DNA of 64,000 bases. Source: an uncultured Lachnospiraceae bacterium. GTDB taxonomy: Bacteria > Bacillota > Clostridia > Lachnospirales > Lachnospiraceae. The notes under the pieces are model-generated. The model worked only from the letters and a program-made list of their open reading frames with translations, was not told the DNA's origin and searched no databases. Where the stretch lies: the NCBI GenBank assembly GCA_910579805.1, contig CAJTWM010000001.1:1-64000 (forward strand), in the 5' to 3' direction. This document shows, in pieces, positions 42,354 to 48,794 of the stretch (position 1 is its first letter; each line of letters begins with the position of its first letter). A program made the position numbers and the translations under genes.

Positions 42354-45300
42354 CTACCTGAAATTTTCGAAACGGACAGCTCCCTTTTCCAACAGATCGT
42401 CTTTTATAATTTTCTTTGTATAGGCATATTTCTCCCGCATACATACCTCCACCTCATTGTAGATCTCAAAAAGATAGCATATTGCACCGTTCCTCGTATA
42501 CGGATTGTGATGGTTTAACATCAGGAAATATTTTTCACACTTTATTTCCTGTTCTGTGGAAGCCTGCGGATTCACCATAAATTCACCAAATGCATCTTTG
42601 AAGAAAGTATCCTCCATATTCCGTATGGTCCAAAACCAATTATGCCCCTCCTCCATAAAAAGTCTCAGTAAATTGTCCTGTGTAAACGCGCTGACATTGC
42701 GAAGACCCTCTCTATTATACCTGCGCATCACTGTCAGGAATTTAGGAACAATATGGATATGCGAATCCTGTGCCATATCCACCCATTTAAACATATCCCA
42801 CAACTGCCAGCATGCGTTCGCATATTTGGGAGGCTCTAACCTGAACTTTTTCCGCATCAATGTAGACGGATGACACAATACATTCCCATTCCGCCAAAAA
42901 AACCTCACCCATTCGCTGCCGCTTCGGTTTTTTTGTACGAACATATCGTCCTCCAATTCCGCAAGATTTTCATCCGCGTACTTAGCCCATGTAAAACATA
43001 CGCCGCAATCCCGGTGTTCCTCCATATATTTCACCTGTAAATACAGTTTGTCCTTTTCCCATACATCGTCAGAATTGATGATCGCGATATATTTCCCGTG
43101 GGCCCTCTCCCATAGGAAAGAAAAACGTTCGCCCGCATTGTCCGTAAAATAATGCTCTTCGGCAAAATGCTCCGAATACCTCTGCATGACCCGGGCAGAA
43201 TCATCGCTTGATCCGTCGTCAGCCACAAGGAATTCTATATTTTTATAAGACTGCCCAATCACGCTTTCTATCGTATCCGCCACAAACGCCCCATGATTGT
43301 AACAGGACATAACCACACTTACCAGCGGCCCCTCCCTGCACATACGCTCGTCTATCACAACCTCTTCCGCCATGTTTGCGGATACTTCCTGCGACTTAGT
43401 CAGTACATACAGCGTGCCTGTATCCGGCAGGCCGCATTGTGCAAAGAACTTTTCCCCAAAGTATTCTTTTCCCAAACTGTGGACATAAAAAAAATCTTCC
43501 AGTCTCTTTATCAGCCCGTTCCCATTATGGCGCCTGCAGCAGTTCCCTGCCTCCGACAGCCCCCGCTCTTCTTCCATACACGCTGCGTTTAAGTCCGCCG
43601 GGGTGGGAAAGATCACCTTCCCATTCTGTTTCAGGATACGGTTCAGCTCGCCGGACGCTTTCCGGTCATCCCGCACATACTCCAATACATGGGCGCATAT
43701 TACTACATCATAGGTCTCATCCGGAATCATGTGCAAATCCATAATATCGGCATGAAACGTCACCTGATCCATATGCCGGTCCACCGTGTCATATTGTATA
43801 TGGGGGCATTTTTTATAAATCCATCTGGAAACAGCAGGTGTGGGGGCAGCCTGCAAAAGCTTTAACCCTTCCGCCGCTTCCTGCAGGCCTTCTTTCTTTA
43901 AAAACGAGACAATAAATCTATCGCTGTCAATAGCTCCACAAGCCGGACAGGAATACGCCTCTTCATTGATAATCCCACCCCTGTCCTGCGCCGCTCCATA
44001 GCGGGCCGCCATCATCCTGTAATAGTCCGGCGGTAAAGGCTGATAGATCACCTCATTTCCACAGCAGGGACACTTTTGGATCTTAGAAGTAAAGCTATGC
44101 ACCAACCCTTTCACACACTCTATGAAAAGCTGCAAAGACGAAATAAATTCCCTCCTGTTTTCCAACAAAAAGGCGGCATCCCCACACTGTCTGCAAAACG
44201 TGCTAAACGTGGCAAAAACTTCACGGTACGTCCTATCAGCCGACTCGGAAACCATACGCTCCGCCACATTCAGCATAGCGGCAAGATCAGCCGCGCCCAA
44301 CGCCTCTCTTCCGGCATCCGTATTTCCATCCCCACCCAGCGTTTTCAGTAAAGCGCCTGCCTTTTGTACAATCTGTACCAAGCCTCCTATAACCTGACCT
44401 ATATCGCTCCCCCCCTGATTGTACAGGGTCAGTTCATGTCTCATAATAACTGCCCTTTCCCCTCCGGTAAGCCCTGATAGAAATTCTGTCCCTTCACTGT
44501 CCAAAGAAAGGCCATAATACTTTCTTTGTAATAGGAAAAATGCCTTTACATACTTCGTCCGCATCTTTGCGACATCATCCCCTACTGCAAAAAACAGGCC
44601 ATGTTCTTCCGTTTTCCATATTTCCAGCAGGGTTTCGCAAAAAACAAGCCTCCTGTTCTTTCTAAACGTATCGCTCTCCGCTATCTCGTCCATGAACCCA
44701 AGCGCTTCCTGCATCTTTCTTTGGTCGATCAGCCCTTCCAGCCTGTCCGCCGTAAGATCCGCACGCTGCAGTATCTCCTGATCCGGCAGGCCGGTGTTCC
44801 CTAAAACTATATCCGACTGAAAAAAATCCCGATATTCGTCCAAATAAACCCGCAGGTCGTCATTCCATCCGGCAGGCCCGCTTCCTCCCGCACGCACGCA
44901 CCATGGCGTCTCCTGACGGGGAACCACGCAAAAATATCCCTGTCGTTTATATTCCAGACAAATGGACTTGTCATAAAAATGCCAACCGGTAAAAATATCT
45001 TCCCGCCAGGGGATGTCATACCGCGTAACAAGTACCATGCCGTCCAGACAATCGACTGCACGGTACTGTCCTGTAATCTCCCCATAGTCTGCCAGTATCT
45101 GCTCCACGCCGTTCCCGTCGATTACTTTTCCATATTTCCATTTATCCCATGCTACGCTTTGTTCCCCGACCTCGTCATTGCCAAGCATCCCAATAATGCC
45201 TATCCTCTCATCGGCGTTAAAAACAGCGTCAATATCCTCTATAAAATGCCTGTTTACAATAAATACATCCGGGCGCAGGTATACCTTATAATCAGCAGGT

Positions 45301-45464
45301 GAAGCGTTCCTTCCCTGTTCATAACCTTCTGCCATACTAAAAACTTCCGTGATGCCCAATACGGAAATCTCAACGCCGGCAGGAATGATCAGATCCTCAA
45401 TATATTTTACGCACTCGTCAAACCATAGATCAGAGTTACTGCAGATAATAAAATCAACTCTCAT
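42354..45464 (-). CDS. Three-domain fusion: StrF-like GT / zinc-ribbon methyltransferase / GT2
   Basis: A 1036-residue protein. Residues 1-~215 are StrF-like (VDFIICSNSDLWFDE, YKVYLRPDVFIVN, CLDGMVLVTRYD). Residues 215-460 are helical. A zinc ribbon has C465/C468 and C506/C509. A methyltransferase-like domain follows (ICAHVLEYVRDD near 592). From about 713 it is a GT2 (PLVSVVMSCYNHGAFVAD, VADDGSSDDS, INSDDVWEKDK with SDD at 798-800). The first part is paralogous to 216-1703 and the rest to 1704-3869 and 48795-50783, so this gene looks like a fusion of the two adjacent genes near flagellin (or they are its split products). It heads the unit with the ANL ligase and LuxE-LuxC genes. AGGGG precedes the ATG. 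Confidence 0.83.
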   Translation of the reverse strand: MRVDFIICSNSDLWFDECVKYIEDLIIPAGVEISVLGITEVFSMAEGYEQGRNASPADYKVYLRPDVFIVNRHFIEDIDAVFNADERIGIIGMLGNDEVGEQSVAWDKWKYGKVIDGNGVEQILADYGEITGQYRAVDCLDGMVLVTRYDIPWREDIFTGWHFYDKSICLEYKRQGYFCVVPRQETPWCVRAGGSGPAGWNDDLRVYLDEYRDFFQSDIVLGNTGLPDQEILQRADLTADRLEGLIDQRKMQEALGFMDEIAESDTFRKNRRLVFCETLLEIWKTEEHGLFFAVGDDVAKMRTKYVKAFFLLQRKYYGLSLDSEGTEFLSGLTGGERAVIMRHELTLYNQGGSDIGQVIGGLVQIVQKAGALLKTLGGDGNTDAGREALGAADLAAMLNVAERMVSESADRTYREVFATFSTFCRQCGDAAFLLENRREFISSLQLFIECVKGLVHSFTSKIQKCPCCGNEVIYQPLPPDYYRMMAARYGAAQDRGGIINEEAYSCPACGAIDSDRFIVSFLKKEGLQEAAEGLKLLQAAPTPAVSRWIYKKCPHIQYDTVDRHMDQVTFHADIMDLHMIPDETYDVVICAHVLEYVRDDRKASGELNRILKQNGKVIFPTPADLNAACMEEERGLSEAGNCCRRHNGNGLIKRLEDFFYVHSLGKEYFGEKFFAQCGLPDTGTLYVLTKSQEVSANMAEEVVIDERMCREGPLVSVVMSCYNHGAFVADTIESVIGQSYKNIEFLVADDGSSDDSARVMQRYSEHFAEEHYFTDNAGERFSFLWERAHGKYIAIINSDDVWEKDKLYLQVKYMEEHRDCGVCFTWAKYADENLAELEDDMFVQKNRSGSEWVRFFWRNGNVLCHPSTLMRKKFRLEPPKYANACWQLWDMFKWVDMAQDSHIHIVPKFLTVMRRYNREGLRNVSAFTQDNLLRLFMEEGHNWFWTIRNMEDTFFKDAFGEFMVNPQASTEQEIKCEKYFLMLNHHNPYTRNGAICYLFEIYNEVEVCMREKYAYTKKIIKDDLLEKGAVRFENFR

Positions 45465-45522
45465 GAAATAAATCCCCTTTCACCATACCAATCCCCTGCA
45501 CTTCATCCGTTTAAGGGGTAAA

Positions 45523-45551
45523 ATCCGGATTTGTATTACATTGTACCGGAT
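45523..45551 (-). terminator. Terminator-like hairpin in leader of the three-domain fusion gene
   Basis: ATCCGG (45523-45528) and CCGGAT (45546-45551) form a 6-bp stem with a 17-base loop; in minus-strand RNA the stem is followed by UUUUACC. It lies between a candidate promoter and the start codon at 45464, so premature termination or attenuation is possible. Confidence 0.4.
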
Positions 45552-45577
45552 GTATACATAATGAATAATATTATTAA

Positions 45578-45606
45578 ATTATATCACATATATAAAATAA
45601 ATCACA
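45578..45606 (-). promoter_or_regulatory. Candidate promoter for the fusion/ANL/LuxEC unit
   Basis: Minus strand TGTGAT (45601-45606), 17 bases, TATAAT (45578-45583, perfect -10). The -35 is weak. TATGTGAT occurs twice in this AT-rich stretch, which might be a regulator site. Confidence 0.35.
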
Positions 45607-45628
45607 TATGTTTCATAAAATTTACAAA

Positions 45629-45660
45629 CCGGCAACAGGCTAATATTAGCCCATTGCCGG
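45629..45660 (-). terminator. Palindromic terminator after the DUF1919 gene
   Basis: A 32-base inverted repeat, CCGGCAA...TTGCCGG around the core GGCTAATATTAGCC. It pairs fully in minus-strand RNA, with two G-U pairs that would be mismatches on the other strand, and is followed by UUUG. Length and core match the terminator at 28591-28622. Confidence 0.6.
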
Positions 45661-45720
45661 TCTATATTCACTTTCTATCCATATTCCGTTCAACTGCATT
45701 CATTTTTCCAAAAATGATTT

Positions 45721-46638
45721 TCAATATATGACACGGACATAATCACTTTCATGATTCAATAACTTTAAAATGTCATAGCATTTAAATTCATCTGAAGGCA
45801 GCATTGCTACATGATTAAAAAAATTGAAAATATTTTTGCCATATCGGTTTTCCAAATAATCGTTCCCCTCAACCGGAAAGTAAAGAATATCCGGTAAATT
45901 ACTTGCTATCGTAGAGAGTCCGATCTTATGGGAAAACGGCAGGGCGGCAAACTTTTCCGCCGTTTCCTCATGGTCTAACGACATCTGTACCAGCAAATTT
46001 TCCCTATTAATCCTATCTTTCCTTTTATTCCAAATAGACGCGGCAGTCTCAAAATCCGGATAATGATTAAAATGCAGCTCCACATCTTCAAGTCCTGCCA
46101 CAGGATAACTTTTTTTCAATGTTTCCTCATAGCCTTCCCTAAGATAATGCAGCGGCGCGTTGATATAGTACTCAAAACGTCCTAACAATCTCAAATAATC
46201 ATCCGGCGCTACAAACATATTAATAAACGGGGACAAAAACTGCATTCCAAGGCTGTTATAGGTGTATCCGCCCCAGCAGTGATTCGCAATGATGCTGACC
46301 TTTCCCTCCCTGACTTTTATGTACCGCTCCCAATCGAAAGCAGGCAGACGGAATACCTTCGCCGGTATCACTTTCTCAAGCGGAATCTTTAACAGTTCCA
46401 ATATACGGCGGACTGTCTGCGGCTCCTGTCTGTTCATATTAATTAAATAATCAAACTGCCGGTTCAGAAGATCTTCGACCCCGATCACCTCTATGCCGTC
46501 AATAAAGCTGAACATAGCCTCCTCATTAAGAACCAATGCCTCTATTTTTATGTTGGATTTCAGGACTTCCACCTCAAAAAATTTGCAATAGATATCATAT
46601 TCTAATCTGCTTCCCCACAAAATTACTTTCTTCATCAT
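45721..46638 (-). CDS. DUF1919 family protein with N-terminal Rossmann-like domain
   Basis: A 305-residue protein. The first ~100 residues form a Rossmann-like module (MKKVILWGSRLEYDIYCKFF). From ~120 the DUF1919 domain begins: VSIIANHCWGGYTYNSLGMQ, FLSPFINMFVAPDDYLRLL and later VELHFNHYPDFETAASIWNKR. DUF1919 proteins are encoded in exopolysaccharide loci and some are suggested to modify the polymer, but the reaction is not established. Two adjacent ATGs (46638 and 46635) are both possible starts; the ribosome-binding site is weak. The surrounding DNA is AT-rich, and the gene lies alone between a terminator and a divergent plus-strand gene. Confidence 0.8.
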   Translation of the reverse strand: MMKKVILWGSRLEYDIYCKFFEVEVLKSNIKIEALVLNEEAMFSFIDGIEVIGVEDLLNRQFDYLINMNRQEPQTVRRILELLKIPLEKVIPAKVFRLPAFDWERYIKVREGKVSIIANHCWGGYTYNSLGMQFLSPFINMFVAPDDYLRLLGRFEYYINAPLHYLREGYEETLKKSYPVAGLEDVELHFNHYPDFETAASIWNKRKDRINRENLLVQMSLDHEETAEKFAALPFSHKIGLSTIASNLPDILYFPVEGNDYLENRYGKNIFNFFNHVAMLPSDEFKCYDILKLLNHESDYVRVIY

Positions 46639-46711
46639 TATCACTTTCTTTCTTCGTATCTTACAGTTTTCATTTATATCAACTATACAGTATATTTTTC
46701 TCAAATACCAG

Positions 46712-46752
46712 CGTGAAATATAAAATTTCACGGTCCTGATCCGTATGCCTGC
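46712..46752 (+). repeat. 41-base degenerate direct repeat, copy 1
   Basis: The first half is a palindrome, CGTGAAAT-N5-ATTTCACG; the second half reads TCCTGATCCGTATGCCTGC. It matches 48678-48718 at 33 of 41 positions without gaps. Both copies precede a plus-strand gene, but this copy lacks the GATGGGAG tail. Confidence 0.6.
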
Positions 46753-46789
46753 ATACCTAAATATATAAATTTGATTTAATTATTGATAT

Positions 46790-47464
46790 TTGCATGATAG
46801 AAATATTCTGAAATCTTCATGGAAAATGAATTATTTTAATTTAATGCCTTCTTTCCTTCTCTCTGTCCTGATCGAGAAAAGCGACACACCATTGCGGATC
46901 TTAGAGGTTGGGTGTGATTTGGGCGCAACGTTACTTGAAATAAAAAACGGTCATCCTGACAGCCGGCTTTTTGGAATCGAGATCAACAAAGCTGCCGCAG
47001 AAATTGCCGGCCATATAGCAAACGTAACCGTTGGAAATATTGAAGATAAAAAACTCCCTTTTGAGGGAGAATTTGATTACATCTTATTTGGGGACGTATT
47101 AGAACACCTTCATGATCCGCAGGACGTCATACGTTTCTGCCGCGGTAAGTTAAGTGAACATGGCTGCATTATAGCCAATGTTCCCAATATCATGCATATA
47201 TCCGTTATGGAACAGCTTTTACATGGAAAATTTGAGTATACGGATTCCGGTTTACTGGACCGGACCCATATCCATTTTTTTACCAGAACCGAAGTCGTAG
47301 ATCTGTTTGAATCCGAAGGATTTACCGTTGAGCATATCATCCCACGCTTTACCAGACTTACCGCCGCCCAGGAAAATCTGATGGCAAACCTGATGCAGCT
47401 ATCTACCGACGTAACTCCTGATATGTATCAGGCCTTTCACTATACGATAAAAGCAACGAAATGA
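46790..47464 (+). CDS. SAM-dependent methyltransferase, possibly N-terminally truncated
   Basis: About 224 residues of a class I methyltransferase: RILEVGCDLGATLLEIKN (SAM loop), LFGIEINKAAAEIAG, YILFGDVLEHLHDPQDVI, IIANVPNIMHISVMEQLLHG and LDRTHIHFFTRTEV, a complete set for the family common in glycan loci. The frame opens after a TGA at 46784 with only a TTG start; the first ATG is at 46826, and neither has a good ribosome-binding site. The short N-terminus (NILKSSWKMNYFNLMPSF) looks like the middle of a longer protein, so the gene may be the remnant of a fusion such as the methyltransferase-GT2 proteins nearby. A strong terminator follows. Confidence 0.7.
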   Translation: MHDRNILKSSWKMNYFNLMPSFLLSVLIEKSDTPLRILEVGCDLGATLLEIKNGHPDSRLFGIEINKAAAEIAGHIANVTVGNIEDKKLPFEGEFDYILFGDVLEHLHDPQDVIRFCRGKLSEHGCIIANVPNIMHISVMEQLLHGKFEYTDSGLLDRTHIHFFTRTEVVDLFESEGFTVEHIIPRFTRLTAAQENLMANLMQLSTDVTPDMYQAFHYTIKATK

Positions 47465-47470
47465 TTTATT

Positions 47471-47512
47471 CAGTCCAAAGGAAATGCCCTGCATTTCCTT
47501 TGGACTGCTTTT
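47471..47512 (+). terminator. Intrinsic terminator after the plus-strand methyltransferase
   Basis: Arms CAGTCCAAAGGAAATGC (47471-47487) and GCATTTCCTTTGGACTG (47491-47507) pair over 17 bp with a three-base loop, followed by CTTTT on the plus strand. The stop of the opposing gene lies at its right edge, so it may serve both convergent genes. Confidence 0.85.
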
Positions 47513-48401
47513 AGGTTTTGGTCCACCAAACTTCCATATGGTCTCCCATTTCCTTTTCATTCCATACTGAAGCCTCTTCCTCTAACTTTTCTATATCCAC
47601 CCTGCCAAAATACTCTCCCATCAGTTTGTCCTGTTCCAGGAAGGGAATCCCATTCTCATAAAACCAGGAACGGATAAACTGGAGACCGTTGGAATCATAT
47701 TTCATTTTCGAAATAGTAAGCCCGCTCGCATAGGAAAGCCATTGCAGACTCTGTTTGGAATGCAGGAAAATATGCCTTGGCGCATCCAACTGATACCAGT
47801 GCGTCCCAAACATTTCAAAAGCAATGTTGGGATATGTGGGTATCAGCATAAGCAGACGTCCTTCCTTTTTCAATAACCGCTTCGCGCTCTGCAGCGTTTC
47901 CAGCGGATCCGTCATATGCTCAAAAGAATCGCTCATTAATATCAGATCGAAAGTCCCGTCGCCTTCCATTTCATGAATGGAGCAATTACGGATCGTTACC
48001 CTCGAACCGTAACTGCAGTCCCTTTCTATAAAAGGATCGCATCCGTATAGATTGCCCCAGCCCCCTTTGGCCCGGTCCAAAAGCCATTGACCGTTTCCGC
48101 ATCCCACGTCCAAAATTTTCCCCCGGTCGATACCCGGTCCTTCCAATCCTGCGCCCGCATTTTCCGGAACCTGAAAAGAGTAATAATCGCCGGCATAATA
48201 GTCCCCTAAATTTTCCGGTATTTCGGCGATCTGTAAGCATCTGCAGTTTCCACAGACAAAATAACGAAATTCTTCCCGTGTTCCCTGCATCATTTCCCGC
48301 GCCAGATAAGTATCAAATTCACCTTCCGAGCCGCATATCCTGCAGCGGCATTTCGTTTTTCCCAATGATCGGTCTGTAGTATCCTTCTTTAATACATCCA
48401 T
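47511..48401 (-). CDS. Zinc-ribbon SAM-dependent methyltransferase
   Basis: A 296-residue protein. The N-terminal zinc-binding region has CRCRICGSEG and CGNCRCLQ. The methyltransferase domain reads GKILDVGCGNGQWLLDRAK, LYGCDPFIE, LILMSDSFEHMTDPLETLQS and LLMLIPTYPN, followed by DAPRHIFLHSKQSLQWL, a C-terminal block frequent in Methyltransf_23 proteins of polysaccharide loci. Target unknown, probably a sugar or lipid intermediate. It is transcribed alone from a candidate promoter in the divergent region to its right. Confidence 0.83.
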   Translation of the reverse strand: MDVLKKDTTDRSLGKTKCRCRICGSEGEFDTYLAREMMQGTREEFRYFVCGNCRCLQIAEIPENLGDYYAGDYYSFQVPENAGAGLEGPGIDRGKILDVGCGNGQWLLDRAKGGWGNLYGCDPFIERDCSYGSRVTIRNCSIHEMEGDGTFDLILMSDSFEHMTDPLETLQSAKRLLKKEGRLLMLIPTYPNIAFEMFGTHWYQLDAPRHIFLHSKQSLQWLSYASGLTISKMKYDSNGLQFIRSWFYENGIPFLEQDKLMGEYFGRVDIEKLEEEASVWNEKEMGDHMEVWWTKT

Positions 48402-48492
48402 ATTCCGGTTCCTTCTCTTCCTTTAGCCCTGCTTTCCTTTTTAGGGACGACGCCCTCATTTTTCAAGCCTGTAAAGCGGTCAAATATATTTT

Positions 48493-48521
48493 AGTATATC
48501 ACACTGCAATCCTTTTGTACA
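48493..48521 (-). promoter_or_regulatory. Candidate promoter for the zinc-ribbon methyltransferase
   Basis: Minus strand TGTACA (48516-48521), 17-base spacer, TATACT (48493-48498). Four of six and five of six consensus bases. Confidence 0.4.
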
Positions 48522-48627
48522 TCGCGCCTTAACTGCCACAAAAAGCGTCAGGAAAAAACAGGGATTCCATTTTTTGTCTATTTGCCCTATAGAAAAAAAA
48601 AGGGAAAAAACCGTCCGGATATTGTTA

Positions 48628-48655
48628 TTTACAAATCCTATTTTTATGTTATTCT
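48628..48655 (+). promoter_or_regulatory. Candidate promoter for the plus-strand glycosyltransferase unit
   Basis: TTTACA (48628-48633), 16 bases, TATTCT (48650-48655) with an extended TG motif (TGTTATTCT), the same -10 as at 4723-4728. It gives a leader of about 135 bases that contains the repeat at 48678-48737. Confidence 0.45.
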
Positions 48656-48677
48656 TTATTTATGGTATTTGGATTAA

Positions 48678-48737
48678 CGTAAAATTAAGTATTTCACGAT
48701 CCTGATTTGTATGCCTGCCAATGCAGGCGGATGGGAA
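48678..48737 (+). repeat. 41-base repeat copy 2 joined to hairpin-GATGGGA element (copy c)
   Basis: It starts with the degenerate palindrome CGTAAAAT-N5-ATTTCACG and continues through CCTGATTTGTATGCCTGC, loop CAAT, GCAGGC and GGATGGGAA. The first 41 bases repeat 46712-46752; the last 32 match 28359-28390 on the other strand, so this copy contains both parts of the composite element. The gene start is about 57 bases further on. Confidence 0.65.
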
Positions 48738-48794
48738 TCAGCGTAAATTTACGACCGGTTGGAATTAAAAAACAGGAAAGAACAGGAAAAAAAC

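Larger units (their letters stand above)
48402..48794. other. 393-base divergent intergenic region
   Basis: It separates the minus-strand zinc-ribbon methyltransferase from the plus-strand methyltransferase-GT2 gene. It contains a candidate promoter in each direction (48493-48521 and 48628-48655), an A-rich run near 48593-48610 and the repeat at 48678-48737. No coding remnant recognised. Confidence 0.6.

Noticed and set aside
45523-45551. Regulator operator formed by ATCCGG...CCGGAT, shared with 38388-38400
   Set aside because: The two sites share only a 6-base arm with very different spacing (17 versus 1 base), so a common operator is not supported; the first is better read as a leader hairpin.
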